A stretch of DNA of 64,000 nucleotides from Myxococcaceae bacterium (GCA_019694595.1 JAIBBQ010000009.1:1-64000); one strand, 5' to 3'. Shown: positions 54,345 to 63,843, numbered from the stretch's first letter. Numbers and translations: made by a program. Notes: generated from the sequence alone by a model not told the origin.

Positions 54345-55169
54345 TCACTTCCCCGCGAAGTTCGGCGTGCGCTTCTCGAGGAACGCCGCCATCGCTTCCT
54401 GGAAGTCGGCGGACTGCATGATGGACGTGTTGTGCATCAGCGCCTCGCGCAGGCCGACCGCGATGCTCGACTCCAGCCGGGCGTTCATCACCCGCTTGGT
54501 CGCGGTGACCGCGAGCGGCGGGTTGGCGGCGAGCTGGGCGGCGAGGCCCCGGGCGCGGATCATCAGCGCCGCCGCGTCGGGCAGCACCGCGTTCACCAGG
54601 CCGATGCGCTCGGCGTGCGCCGCGGGGTAGTCGCCGCCGGTGAGCGCGAGCTCGCGGGCATGCCCTTCCCCCACCAGGTACGGCAGCCGCTGCAGCCCAC
54701 CGAGGTCGGAGACCATCGACATCTTCACCTCGCGCAGCGAGAAGCGCGCTCCTTCAGTGCACAGGCGCAGGTCGCAGGCGCAGACCAGCTCGAGCCCGCC
54801 GCCGATGCACCACCCGTCGATGGCGGCGATGACCGGCTTGCCGAGCGCCGCCAGCACCTCGAAGGAGCGCTGCATCTTGCGGCCGAGCTCGAAGATCTGC
54901 GCGCGCGCCCCGGCGCCGCCGTCGAGGAGAGGGCCGATCTCCGGGGCCACGCCCATCAGGTCGAGGCCATAGCTGAAGTTGGCGCCTTCCCCGCGGATGA
55001 TGACCGCCCGCAGCCCGGGGTCGGCGTCGAGCGCGGCGAACACGCCCGGCGCCTCGTTCCAGAAGTCGGGCCCCAGCGCGTTGCCGCGGCCAGGCCCCAG
55101 GAGCACCACCTCGGCCACGTGGGCCCCGGCGGGGTGCTCGATGCGCATCGACTGGAGAGGAGAGCTCAT
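54345..55169 (-). CDS. Crotonase-family enoyl-CoA hydratase/isomerase (dienoyl-CoA isomerase-like)
   Basis: A 274-residue crotonase. The oxyanion-hole region is [12 protein letters not shown] (about 120-131) and an earlier FSYGLDLMG stretch binds Co[18 protein letters not shown] (about 152-168) closely resembles the catalytic Asp region of mammalian ECH1, delta3,5-delta2,4-dienoyl-CoA isomerase, so isomerase activity on unsaturated fatty acyl-CoA is more likely than simple hydration. Convergent with the preceding lipoprotein, 4 bp apart. Confidence 0.85.
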   Translation of the reverse strand: MSSPLQSMRIEHPAGAHVAEVVLLGPGRGNALGPDFWNEAPGVFAALDADPGLRAVIIRGEGANFSYGLDLMGVAPEIGPLLDGGAGARAQIFELGRKMQRSFEVLAALGKPVIAAIDGWCIGGGLELVCACDLRLCTEGARFSLREVKMSMVSDLGGLQRLPYLVGEGHARELALTGGDYPAAHAERIGLVNAVLPDAAALMIRARGLAAQLAANPPLAVTATKRVMNARLESSIAVGLREALMHNTSIMQSADFQEAMAAFLEKRTPNFAGK

Positions 55170-55192
55170 GCGCTCCCCTCTACCTCAGGCGC

Positions 55193-55606
55193 TCAGCGCT
55201 TCGCAGGCCGCACCAGCACCCAGGCGCGCGACGGCTGGTGGTAGGGGTCGGTGCCCTCGAGCGCCACCTCGAGCCCGAGCGCCTCGACGAACTCCGGCGG
55301 ACTGGAGTGCAGCCGGTCGAGCGAGAGCTCCTTGCTCTGCCCCGCGCGCGAGACCTCGAGCATGCAGCGCGACTCGTTGTCCGAGCCGCCGTCACGGGTC
55401 GAGAGGTGGGCGTACATCATCGCCCTCGCCTTCAGGGTGTAGTCGCCACTGCGCTGCGGCTGGCCGTCGAGGAGCTCGAGCTTCACGGGGTCTGGAGTCA
55501 CGGGCGGGGCTTTCTGCGGCGCACCCTTGGGCGGACTGCCGGCGAGCACCAGCCCGGCCGCCAGGGTGACGACGAGCGTGAGGAACGTGCGCACGCCTTC
55601 GAGCAT
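55193..55606 (-). CDS. Secreted small protein (unknown)
   Basis: A 137-residue protein. A signal peptide (residues 1-23, ending near VLAGS) is followed by a proline-rich stretch and a folded domain with few recognisable motifs (CMLEVSRAGQSKELSL). The ATG at 55606 is followed directly by a basic-hydrophobic signal. Divergent from the ABC ATPase gene. Confidence 0.65.
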   Translation of the reverse strand: MLEGVRTFLTLVVTLAAGLVLAGSPPKGAPQKAPPVTPDPVKLELLDGQPQRSGDYTLKARAMMYAHLSTRDGGSDNESRCMLEVSRAGQSKELSLDRLHSSPPEFVEALGLEVALEGTDPYHQPSRAWVLVRPAKR

Positions 55607-55656
55607 CGCATTCCCGGTCCCGGTGCGACAGACACGCACGGCAGCCCCGCGAGGCC

Positions 55657-55662
55657 TAGGCT
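55657..55662 (+). promoter_or_regulatory. -10-like hexamer TAGGCT
   Basis: It ends 6 bp before the ATG at 55669, without a ribosome binding site. Confidence 0.25.
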
Positions 55663-55668
55663 CGACCC

Positions 55669-56424
55669 ATGTCCGGCCCGACACTCGAGCTGCGCGAGGT
55701 GAGCAAGGCCTTCGGGGCCCAGCGGGTGCTCGACGGGTTCAGCCTCGAGGTTCGCCCGGGTGAGCTCTGCGCGCTGGTGGGCGAGTCGGGGTGCGGCAAG
55801 ACGGTGGCGCTCAAGCTCGCCGCCGGGCTCCTGCGGCCCGACCGCGGCGAGGTGCGCTTCGACGGGGTGGACCTGGCCACCCTCGACGAGCGGGGGCTCC
55901 GGCACGTGCACGAGCAGATGGGGCTGCTCTACCAGGGCGGGGCGCTGTTCGATTCCATCGACGTGGCGGCGAACGTGGCCTTCCCGCTCCAGGAGATCGC
56001 CCACCTGCGCGGGGAAGAGGCCGAGCGCAAGGTGACGGCCACCCTGCGCCGCGTCGGGCTGGAGTCGGCGGCGCACCTCAAGGTCTCCGAGCTGTCGGGC
56101 GGCATGCGCAAGCGCGTGGCCTTCGCGCGCGCCATCGTGCTCGAGCCGCGCCTCTTGCTGCTCGACGAGCCCACCGCCGGCCTCGACCCGCTCACCACCG
56201 CGGTCATCGCCCGGGTCATCGCCAGCGCCAGCCGGGAGCTGAAGGCCACCGTGCTGCTGGTGACGCACGACCTCGCCACCGCCTTCGCCATCGCCGACCG
56301 GGTGGCGCTGATGAGCGAGGGCCGGGTCGCGGCGCTCGACACCCCCGACGCGCTCCTGCACTCGAGCGACGCGCTGGTGACGCGCTTCACCCACGCGCTG
56401 CGCGAGCGCCTCGAGGGGCCCTGA
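55669..56424 (+). CDS. MlaF-type ABC transporter ATPase
   Basis: A 251-residue ATP-binding protein. Walker A GESGCGKT is at 38-45, the Q loop reads GLLYQGGALFDSI, the signature is SELSGGMRKR, and the Walker B is LLLLDEPTAGLDP; the H loop is VTHD. The YQGGALFDS and GGMRKR forms are typical of MlaF/Mkl ATPases that drive lipid or mammalian-cell-entry (MCE) transporters. The permease and MCE partners are not in the window, so they must lie elsewhere or be absent. Confidence 0.88.
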   Translation: MSGPTLELREVSKAFGAQRVLDGFSLEVRPGELCALVGESGCGKTVALKLAAGLLRPDRGEVRFDGVDLATLDERGLRHVHEQMGLLYQGGALFDSIDVAANVAFPLQEIAHLRGEEAERKVTATLRRVGLESAAHLKVSELSGGMRKRVAFARAIVLEPRLLLLDEPTAGLDPLTTAVIARVIASASRELKATVLLVTHDLATAFAIADRVALMSEGRVAALDTPDALLHSSDALVTRFTHALRERLEGP

Positions 56425-56432
56425 CGCCGGAC

Positions 56433-57572
56433 TTACTTGGCGACGGCCTTGAGCGCGGCGAGCTTGCGCGAAAGCTCCGGAGGCACGCTGGTGCCCGCGC
56501 TGCCGGTGAAGGCCAGTGTCACGTTGCTCTCCAGGCGCTCGTGGCAACGCCGCGCGAGCTCGCTGTGCGGGTTCTCGCGGATGCAGGCCTCGAAGTAGAG
56601 CTGGTCGAGCTCGTAGCGGAAGGTGTCCGGCGTGCCGCTGGCCGACAGGCCGAGCAGGTAGAGCGCCTCGCCGCGGCTCTTGCCCGTGGGCTCCCGGGCG
56701 AGCGCCCGGTGGAGCAGCGCGCCGGCGCGCAGGAGCGTCACCTCGCCGGGCAGCGGGCCCCCGGCATTCAACAAGGCCCGCGCCCGCGCCACCGTCGCCG
56801 CGACGGGCTCGTCCTTCGCCGGCGCCGGCTCGGCGCGCCAGGCCTCGGCTTCCTTGAGCCACGCCTCGACGTCGCGCCGCAGCGCCACGCCCAGCTCGGG
56901 GCGCTTGGTCAGCTCGCCGAGCCAGGCCACCGTCTCCTGGGCGTCGTCGTGGACCACCACGGTGATGCGCAGCGCCCCCTTGGCGGCGTCGGCCAGGAGC
57001 CGCTGCGCGAGCTCGCCGCGCGCCGGTCCCGCGAGGAGTTCCTGGTACAGCGCCAGCGCCTCGCGGAACTGCCTCGTCGCCGCGAGGAGATCGGCGCGCT
57101 CGAGCGGGGTGAGCTCGAGGCTCGACACCTGCCCCTGGAGGTCGGCGTAGTCCTTCGCCACCACCACCCGCGTGTGGCACCCGAGGCAGAAGCCGGTCGC
57201 GGTCTGCAGCTGGTGGCGCGCGGCCTCGTGGGCGCCCTTGGCGAAGCGGTCCTGCGCGGTCGAGAGGTAGCCGTCGAAGAGCGCCATCATCGCCGCCACG
57301 CCGGGCTCCTCGGTGCGCGGCGGAGCGCGGAAGGCATGGCGGGTCTGCCGGAGAATGACGAGCTGGTGGGCGATCTCCTCGGCGTTGCCGGGGTCGGCGA
57401 AGCGCGCCTGGCTCGCCAGGTACGGCTGCAGGGTCATCAGCGCCCCGAAGTTGGCCCGCATCGCGGAGACCACCGCGGGCCGGCCGGCGTCGGGAGCCCC
57501 CGCGGCAAGCGCCGCACCGCCGAGGAGGACGAAGGCGCACGGCAGCGAGCGCGCGAAGAGCGTCACGGTCAT
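56433..57572 (-). CDS. Secreted c-type haem protein with tetratricopeptide-like helices
   Basis: A 379-residue protein with a signal peptide (about 1-24, AALAAGA). One haem-binding CLGCH lies at 129-133, implying covalent haem c in the periplasm. The remaining sequence is helical and Leu/Ala/Arg-rich, TPR-like. It may carry electrons or sense redox. The ATG at 57572 follows AGGGCGAC. The 237-bp gap to the next plus-strand gene is divergent and holds promoters of both. Confidence 0.75.
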   Translation of the reverse strand: MTVTLFARSLPCAFVLLGGAALAAGAPDAGRPAVVSAMRANFGALMTLQPYLASQARFADPGNAEEIAHQLVILRQTRHAFRAPPRTEEPGVAAMMALFDGYLSTAQDRFAKGAHEAARHQLQTATGFCLGCHTRVVVAKDYADLQGQVSSLELTPLERADLLAATRQFREALALYQELLAGPARGELAQRLLADAAKGALRITVVVHDDAQETVAWLGELTKRPELGVALRRDVEAWLKEAEAWRAEPAPAKDEPVAATVARARALLNAGGPLPGEVTLLRAGALLHRALAREPTGKSRGEALYLLGLSASGTPDTFRYELDQLYFEACIRENPHSELARRCHERLESNVTLAFTGSAGTSVPPELSRKLAALKAVAK

Positions 57573-57809
57573 GCGTCGCCCTGTGCCAGATGTCGCCGCG
57601 ACAGTCGCCACATTCTCGCCATGCCTCGCGCAACTGCAGCCTGCGTGCCCGGGCGCAGAGCCGCGAGGTTCCAGGGGGCCGCCGCGGCCGGGCGCGCACG
57701 GGCTGCGCGCAGTCTCTGCGCGTGGCGTTCGCGCGAAGGATGGCTATCTGATCACTCGCCCCCGACGTCGGTGGTCGGGGCACCTCTCGCGGTGCAGGCC
57801 AGGTGGCCC

Positions 57810-58367
57810 ATGACGCCAGTCGTGCTCATGCTGACGCTCGTCGCCGCCACGCCGGCGCCTCCGGAGCTCGAGCACCCCGGGCTCGGCCACCGCGTCGCGG
57901 GCCACACTGCGTTCTTCTCGGGCCTGGCGGCGTCCGCCGCGCTCTCCTTCGGTCTCGCGCTGCTTCCCCCGCACGCGAGCTTCGAGGCCACCGGCAGGCC
58001 CGAGCCGCTTGCGCTCGCTGGCGGCATCGCGCTGGGCGTGGTGACCGACGCGCTGCTCACCTTCCTCGTGTTGCCCGAGCTGTACCGGCTGGGCGGCGAC
58101 GACGTGGCCCGCGTCGACGTGGGCGCGGTGCGCGGCGAGATGTGGCGGCTCGCGCGCTGGCCGGCGCTCGGCGCGGCGGCCGGGGCGCTCACCCTGGGCA
58201 TCGGCGCGGCGCTGGAGCACCAGGCCTACGGCCGGGGCCAGGTGGCGATCGTCGTCGGGCTCCTCGGCGTGTTCATCTCCGCCGGCGTCTTCGAGGTCAT
58301 GTCCGCCATCGGCGGCGTGCACGGCTACCAGCTCGGGCTCGCAGCACCCTCCGGAGGCTCACCATGA
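57810..58367 (+). CDS. Integral membrane protein (unknown)
   Basis: A 185-residue protein from the ATG at 57810, preceded by AGGTGG. Four to five hydrophobic helices can be seen, with LALAGGIALGVVTDALLTFLV among the clearest. No family is recognised. Its TGA overlaps the phosphatase start (ATGA), so the two are coupled. Confidence 0.7.
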   Translation: MTPVVLMLTLVAATPAPPELEHPGLGHRVAGHTAFFSGLAASAALSFGLALLPPHASFEATGRPEPLALAGGIALGVVTDALLTFLVLPELYRLGGDDVARVDVGAVRGEMWRLARWPALGAAAGALTLGIGAALEHQAYGRGQVAIVVGLLGVFISAGVFEVMSAIGGVHGYQLGLAAPSGGSP

Positions 58368-59659
58368 CCTTCACCCGCCGCGACGTGCTCATCGCGCTGT
58401 CCGCGTCCACCGGGCTGGTGCGCTGCGCCGGCGCGCCGCTGGTGCCCGCGGCCTCCACCGCCTTCCCGCTGGGCGTGGCCGCGGGCGACCCGACCTCCGA
58501 CGGGGCCGTCCTCTGGACCCGGTACGCCGGAGAAGGAGCGCTCACCGCCCTGGTGTGGGCCGACGGCGTGCAGGGCGAGGCGCTGGCGACGCAGTACGAG
58601 GTGCGCGCCGGCGACGGCGGTTACGCGCAGGTCGAGGTCTCGGGCCTCGAGCCCGGCACCTGGTACCGCTACGCCTTCGTGGCCAGCGGTCAGCGCGACG
58701 CGCGCTCACCCTCGGGCCGGTTCCGCACCGCTCCCGCCGCGGGGACCCGCGACGTGGTGAAGCTCGGCGCCACCTGCTGCACGCAGTACGGCAACTCCTT
58801 CGAGGTGCTGGGGCACGCCGGCGCCCGCGAGGATCTCGACGCGTTCCTCCTGCTGGGAGACACTGTCTACGCCGACGGCGCGCACGACCCCGACGCCTTC
58901 CGCGCGTGCTGGCAGCGCTCGTTCTCCACGCCGGAATACCAGGCGCTGCGCTCCTCGACCGGCGTCATCGCGGTGTGGGACGACCACGAGTTCAACAACG
59001 ACTGGTCCGGCGACAGCATCGCGCCCGACCGCTTCTCGTGGGCGAGCGGGGCCTGGTTCGACCACATGCCGATGCGCCGCCACCCCACCAACCCCGAGCG
59101 CATCTGGCGCAGCTACCGCTTCGGAGACACGGTGGAAGTGTTCGCCCTCGACGGCCGCAGCGAGCGCATCCGCAGCCAGGCGCAGTACCTCTCGGAGGCA
59201 CAGCTGGCGTGGCTCGAGGAAGGGCTGCGCACCAGCACCGCGACCTTCAAGGTGCTGATGAACTCGGTGCCCATCTCGAGCTTCGCGGTGCCCTTCTTCT
59301 CCACCACCGCGCACGACCGCTGGGAATCCTTCCCCCAGGCGCGCGCGCGGGTGCTGGAGTTCATCGACGCGGAGCGGATTCCCGGCGTGCTGTGGCTGTC
59401 GGGCGACTTCCACCTCGCGTGTGCCGGCAAGGTGGGCCTCGAAGGACCGGGCAAGGACGCCGTCGAGGTGCTGGTCGGCCCCGGCGCGCAGACGCCCAAC
59501 GCCGCCCCCAGCTACCCGGGGTTCCCCCAGTTCGAGTGGAGCTCCGGCATCAACAACTACGGCGAGCTGACGCTCGACCCGTCGACGGGGGTGGCGAAGG
59601 TGGCGTGGATCCGCGGCAACGGCCGGCGCATCTTCTCGCGCAGCTACCAGCTGGCCTGA
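58364..59659 (+). CDS. PhoD-like alkaline phosphatase D
   Basis: A 431-residue exported phosphatase. A twin-arginine-like signal (TRRDVLIAL) begins the protein. Metal-binding motifs of the PhoD family are visible: LLLGDTVYAD, VIAVWDDHEFNN and LWLSGDFHLA. PhoD enzymes hydrolyse phosphomonoesters and diesters using Fe and Ca. The N-terminal about 100 residues form the usual beta-sandwich of the family. Confidence 0.9.
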   Translation: MTFTRRDVLIALSASTGLVRCAGAPLVPAASTAFPLGVAAGDPTSDGAVLWTRYAGEGALTALVWADGVQGEALATQYEVRAGDGGYAQVEVSGLEPGTWYRYAFVASGQRDARSPSGRFRTAPAAGTRDVVKLGATCCTQYGNSFEVLGHAGAREDLDAFLLLGDTVYADGAHDPDAFRACWQRSFSTPEYQALRSSTGVIAVWDDHEFNNDWSGDSIAPDRFSWASGAWFDHMPMRRHPTNPERIWRSYRFGDTVEVFALDGRSERIRSQAQYLSEAQLAWLEEGLRTSTATFKVLMNSVPISSFAVPFFSTTAHDRWESFPQARARVLEFIDAERIPGVLWLSGDFHLACAGKVGLEGPGKDAVEVLVGPGAQTPNAAPSYPGFPQFEWSSGINNYGELTLDPSTGVAKVAWIRGNGRRIFSRSYQLA

Positions 59660-59662
59660 GCC

Positions 59663-60664
59663 TCACCAGGTGGCGCTGAGGCCCACGCCCAGGCCGCCAC
59701 CGGGCACCACCACCGGCACCACGGTCACCGCGTCGAGCACGCCGTCGTCCCGCCGGTGCGGCAGCCCGTCGGCGCCGTTGCGGTAGCGGGTCGAGCGGTG
59801 CTGCACCACCCAGCGGCCGATGCCGAAGCCGATGGCCGCCCCGAGGATCGACTCCGACGCGAAGTGGTAGTTGTCCAGCACCACGGTGACCGCGATGAAG
59901 GCGCCCACCGCCTGCAGCGCCACCGTGAGCCAGGTCTGCGCGTAGTACGTCGAGAGCGCGGTGAGGATGGCGTAGGCCGTCACCACGTGCCCCGACGGGG
60001 TGCCCGACGGCCAGAGACGGAAGAAGGCCGTCGGACCTCCGTAGGCGCCGTCGCTGGAGAGCGCTCCGGGGGTGAGCCCGTCCTTCGGGCCGGCGCGGCC
60101 GGTGAAGAGCTTGATGACGTTCGAGTACAGCTGCCCGATGAGAAAGGCCTCCACCGCGAGCGTCGCCGCCTCGACCTCCGCGGGCCGCGAGCCGATGAGC
60201 CCCACCAGGAAGACGGTGGCCACCGAGGCCCACAGGCTCGCCCAGAGCGCCACGTCGCGCGCCGGCGTCCACCAGATGATGGTGTTCTCGCCCAGGCCGC
60301 TGCGGAGCGCGCGCTGCAGCCGCACGTCGAGCGACGGCCCCAGCGGCAGCGACAGCGTCACCGTGGACGCCACCACCACGCCCGCTTCGGTGAAGTCGAA
60401 CGCGCTCCACCCCGCCACGCCCGAAGGAATCGCCACCACGTCGAGCAGCGTGCGCAGCGCGAGCCCCGGCAAGAGCGAGTGGCGGCCGTAGCGGTACGCG
60501 TCGCTGGTGAAGACGCCCCGGCCCGCAGCATCGGCAGGCACGGGCACCGCCGGCGCCTCGACGGGAGCCGCAGCGTCGGAGCCAGGCGCCTCGTCCACCG
60601 GGGCGGCGGCGAGAGCGACGACGAGGGAGAGCGCACACACCATTCGCTGGCGTGGGCAATGCAT
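59663..60664 (-). CDS. PAP2-fold protein, degenerate active site
   Basis: About 333 residues (the ATG at 60643 is an alternative). A signal/membrane segment starts the protein, then five to six spans. PAP2 motif 2 is intact (PSGTPSGH). Motif 1 reads KLFTGRAGP, where Arg-Pro would be expected as RP: the Arg is replaced by Gly. Motif 3 reads YHFASES, with Glu in place of the Asp and no clear preceding Arg. It is likely to have reduced or altered phosphatase activity, or to be a structural relative. Confidence 0.8.
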   Translation of the reverse strand: MHCPRQRMVCALSLVVALAAAPVDEAPGSDAAAPVEAPAVPVPADAAGRGVFTSDAYRYGRHSLLPGLALRTLLDVVAIPSGVAGWSAFDFTEAGVVVASTVTLSLPLGPSLDVRLQRALRSGLGENTIIWWTPARDVALWASLWASVATVFLVGLIGSRPAEVEAATLAVEAFLIGQLYSNVIKLFTGRAGPKDGLTPGALSSDGAYGGPTAFFRLWPSGTPSGHVVTAYAILTALSTYYAQTWLTVALQAVGAFIAVTVVLDNYHFASESILGAAIGFGIGRWVVQHRSTRYRNGADGLPHRRDDGVLDAVTVVPVVVPGGGLGVGLSATW

Positions 60665-60677
60665 CTCATGCGCCAGG

Positions 60678-61025
60678 ATGAGCGCCACCGTCGCGAGCGT
60701 GCTGCTGTCGGTGCTGCTGGTGGCCGAAGGGCCCCCGGTCGCCGCGCCGCGAGAGGTGGCGGGGCGTTCCATCGCCCTGGCGGTGGTCGGCCAGGTGCTG
60801 GTGCTGTCCGGCGCCACCCTCGCCACCATGGGGGTTGGCCCGTCCTACGACGCCGTCAGCGACGGGGTGTCCCGCTCCAACGCCGCGGGCGCAGCCGGGT
60901 TGGTGGGCGTGGGCCTGTCGCTGATCCTCTTGTCGCTGGTCTTGCACTGGGCCGATGGCTGGTCCGCGCAAGCCTTGCGCCTCCCCGGTGATGCGCGCAC
61001 CGTTTTCGCGCCCCTCGCGTGGTAG
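60678..61025 (+). CDS. Small membrane protein (unknown)
   Basis: A 115-residue protein with a signal-like N-terminus and two hydrophobic segments (about 30-50 and 70-92). It starts 13 bp from the divergent PAP2 gene and its end overlaps the next gene by 7 bp, so it begins a three-gene operon. Confidence 0.6.
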   Translation: MSATVASVLLSVLLVAEGPPVAAPREVAGRSIALAVVGQVLVLSGATLATMGVGPSYDAVSDGVSRSNAAGAAGLVGVGLSLILLSLVLHWADGWSAQALRLPGDARTVFAPLAW

Positions 61026-62446
61026 CGGCGGCGCTGCTCGCAGGACTGCTGGCGAGCGCCGACGCCGGGCAGCTGCCGGCCGACGCGCCCCTGGCCGAGC
61101 CGTCGCCGCAGCCGCACCAGACCTTGCCCCAGTGGGCGCGCTTCGGCGTCGCGCTGGCGGAAGGCACCGCGCTCGACTTCTGGTTCCTGACCTTCAGCAA
61201 CCTGGTGAGCCGGGAGCCCTTCGCCCGCATCTCGGGCGCGACCATCGCCGCGCACCTCCAGCCCAGCAGCTGGACCCTCGACGGCGACTACTACCTGACC
61301 AACCAGTTCGGGCACCCGTACCAGGGAGCGCTGCACTTCACCGCCGCGCGCTCCGCAGGCCTGGGGTTCTGGACCTCGGCGGTGCTCACCTCGCTCGAGA
61401 GCCTGGCCTGGGAGCTGTTCTTCGAGGTCGACCCGCCGTCGCTGAACGATCAGATCACCACCAGCCTGGGCGGCGCGATGCTGGGCGAGGTGCTCCACCG
61501 CACCGCGCTCAAGGTCCGCGGACCGACCGAATCGGTGATGCGCCACGTGGCGGCCTTCGTCATCGACCCGTTCGGGGGCGCCAACCACGCGCTGCTCGAC
61601 CTCGAGGAGGTCGACGACCCGGTGCAGCTCTACGCGCGCTTCGACAGCGGCGCGGCGGTCGCGGCGGTGATCGACCGCGACACCAACGCGCTGATCGCCC
61701 GCTCGCCGCTCCAGGCGCGGGTCGCGGTGACGCTCGGCTACGGCCTGCCGTGGGACCCGCTCGCCCGCTTCGACGCGCCCTTCTCGTCGTTCGAGCTGCG
61801 CGCCGACCTCTCGTTCCCCCGCGACGTCTACGGAAACCTCTTCATCCGCGGCGTGGTGGAAGGCCTGCGCATCGGCGACGGCTACGACTCGCACCTGCGC
61901 GGGGTGTGGGGGCTCTTCGGCATGTACGACTACAGCGCGCCGGCCATCATCCGCGCCTCGGCGCTGGGCCTGGGTCCCGGGGTGATGGTGCAGTGGGCGG
62001 GAGACGGCGACGCCTTCCTGCAGCTGTCGGCGGCGCTGGGCCTGAGCCCCTACGCCACCGCCGGGCAGATCCAGGTGCCGGCCGACGTGACGCGCGACTA
62101 CCACGTGGGCCCCGCGCTGCAGTCCTTCGTGGGGCTCGCCGTCGGCCACCGCCGCCGGGTGATGGTGGAGATCCACGGGCGCAACTGGCTGGTGGCGGGC
62201 GTGTACACACCCGACCGCACCTACGAGTCGATCACCTTCATGACCACCGCGGTGACGGTGCGCCTCTGGCGGTGGCTCGGCCTGAGCGCGGAGGCCACGC
62301 TCGCCAGCCGGCGCGCCGGCGTCCCCGAGGACCCCACCAGCGCGGTGCACGACACCGGGCTCGCGCTCCGGCTCACCCTCTGCGTGATGTCCGACGAGTC
62401 CTTCGGCACCACGCCCCGCCCACTCAAGGTGCCCGATGCGAGCTGA
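61019..62446 (+). CDS. DUF3943-family outer-membrane protein
   Basis: A 475-residue protein with a GTG start overlapping the previous stop. A signal peptide (1-16, LASADA-G) and then the DUF3943 pattern: an FGHPYQGALHFTAARSAG block and SLESLAWELFFEV. The C-terminal half is beta-rich and could form a barrel. The DUF has no known function. It overlaps the next PAP2 gene by 11 bp, so a link with lipid phosphates is possible. Confidence 0.85.
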   Translation: MVAAALLAGLLASADAGQLPADAPLAEPSPQPHQTLPQWARFGVALAEGTALDFWFLTFSNLVSREPFARISGATIAAHLQPSSWTLDGDYYLTNQFGHPYQGALHFTAARSAGLGFWTSAVLTSLESLAWELFFEVDPPSLNDQITTSLGGAMLGEVLHRTALKVRGPTESVMRHVAAFVIDPFGGANHALLDLEEVDDPVQLYARFDSGAAVAAVIDRDTNALIARSPLQARVAVTLGYGLPWDPLARFDAPFSSFELRADLSFPRDVYGNLFIRGVVEGLRIGDGYDSHLRGVWGLFGMYDYSAPAIIRASALGLGPGVMVQWAGDGDAFLQLSAALGLSPYATAGQIQVPADVTRDYHVGPALQSFVGLAVGHRRRVMVEIHGRNWLVAGVYTPDRTYESITFMTTAVTVRLWRWLGLSAEATLASRRAGVPEDPTSAVHDTGLALRLTLCVMSDESFGTTPRPLKVPDAS

Positions 62447-63299
62447 CCGCTTCCGCGCTGGCGCTGCGCTGTTCCTCGCGGGCCGGCTCGCCGTCGCCCA
62501 GCCCGCCACCGCGCCCGTCGACGAGCCGCCGCCGCCGCCGCGCCCGCTCGCCTGGTCGCCGGTGGGCGACGGCATCGCCACGTCGGCGCTGGCGCTGGAA
62601 TGGCTGCTCTTCGAGACCGCGCTCAAGCCGCTCGCCCCGGCCGAGTGCCGCTGGTGCACCGCGAGCGGCCTGGACCTCGCCTTTCGCCGCCTCTTCGTGC
62701 CCAACCCGCTGGGCGACGGCCGCGGCATCGGTCCGGCGGACACTGCGAGCAACGTGACCTGGGCGCTGATGCCGGTCGCCACCATCGGGCTGTCCACCTT
62801 GCTCTCGTGGCGAGAGACGCCCGACGGCCCGTGGCTCTCGCGCTCCGCCGTCGATGCGCTGGTGGTGCTGGACGCCGCCTTCGCCGCGGTGGCGGTCAAC
62901 CAGCTGGTGAAGTTCACCGCCGGCCGCGCGCGCCCCTTCGTGAGTGACCTGACCCCGGCGCAGCAGGTGCTCACCAAGGACCCGCGCGACAACAACCTGT
63001 CGTTCTACAGCGGGCACGCCACCTGGGCCTTCGCCTTCGCCACCGCCGCGGGCACGGTGGCCTCGATGCGCGGCAGCCGCTTCGCCTGGCTGGTGTGGGC
63101 CATCGGCTTGCCGCTCGCCGCCACCACCGCGGTGCTGCGCATGGCCGCGGACAAGCACTGGTTCTCCGACGTGCTGGTGGGCTCGCTGTCGGGCGCGGCC
63201 TTCGGAGTCGGGCTGCCGCTGCTGCTCCACCGCGACGGGGCGCCGGCGCTCACCGTGCTGCCTTCCGGCTCCGGCGTGACCGTCGCCGTCTGGTGGTGA
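62436..63299 (+). CDS. PAP2-family phosphatase, intact motifs
   Basis: A 287-residue membrane protein with all PAP2 motifs: KFTAGRARP (motif 1, Lys then Arg-Pro), YSGHATW (motif 2) and RMAADKHWFSD (motif 3, Arg, His and Asp in place). Lipid phosphate or undecaprenyl pyrophosphate is the likely substrate, outside the inner membrane. It follows the DUF3943 gene. Compare the degenerate PAP2 gene at 59.7-60.7 kb. Confidence 0.9.
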   Translation: MRADRFRAGAALFLAGRLAVAQPATAPVDEPPPPPRPLAWSPVGDGIATSALALEWLLFETALKPLAPAECRWCTASGLDLAFRRLFVPNPLGDGRGIGPADTASNVTWALMPVATIGLSTLLSWRETPDGPWLSRSAVDALVVLDAAFAAVAVNQLVKFTAGRARPFVSDLTPAQQVLTKDPRDNNLSFYSGHATWAFAFATAAGTVASMRGSRFAWLVWAIGLPLAATTAVLRMAADKHWFSDVLVGSLSGAAFGVGLPLLLHRDGAPALTVLPSGSGVTVAVWW

Positions 63300-63302
63300 C
63301 CT

Positions 63303-63800
63303 TCAACGTCTGCGCTTGGCGCGCCGGGCCGCCTCTTCTTCCGCCTCGACCTCCGCCCTCGCCTCGCGCGCGCCCTGCCCCGCGAGGTGGTCGGCGCGCT
63401 CGTTGCCCTCGTTCCCGTTGTGGCCGCGCACCCACTGCCAGCGCACGGTGAGGCGCCGGCGGGTGATGGCGTCGTCGATGCGCTTCACGCTGTCGAGCAG
63501 CACCGCGTCGACCTTGGCGAAGCCCCCCGCGCGCCAGGCGGACAGGTTCTTCGCCAGGCTCTCCACCATCGTCTGGTTGTCGGAGAAGACCGCGGCGCTC
63601 GCCCCGTCGGGGAGCGCCGCGAGGGCCTCGGCCACTGCCCGGTACTCCATCGCCTTGGACACGGTGTCCCGCGCCTTGCCGTACCCTTCGAGCGGGGGCC
63701 CTGCGGGCGGCTTGATCCAGTACCCCCAGCCGCCGGGAGCGCCAGCAACGGCCTTGCTCGAGCCGTCGGTGTAACAGAGGTACTCGAGCGGACCGGCCAC
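63303..63800 (-). CDS. rnhA: Ribonuclease HI
   Basis: A 165-residue protein with the full RNase HI catalytic set: D12 (YTDGSS), E52 (MEYRAV), D74 (SDNQ), H127 (RGHNGN) and D137 (NERADHLA). It degrades the RNA strand of RNA-DNA hybrids. The start is GTG at 63800; TAACCT ends 10 bp before it. A long Arg/Glu-rich tail follows the core. Convergent with the PAP2 gene, 3 bp apart. Confidence 0.9.
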   Translation of the reverse strand: MAGPLEYLCYTDGSSKAVAGAPGGWGYWIKPPAGPPLEGYGKARDTVSKAMEYRAVAEALAALPDGASAAVFSDNQTMVESLAKNLSAWRAGGFAKVDAVLLDSVKRIDDAITRRRLTVRWQWVRGHNGNEGNERADHLAGQGAREARAEVEAEEEAARRAKRRR

Positions 63801-63843
63801 GGTGACCGCGAGGTTAGAGACGAACGGCGCCCCACCGGTAGCG

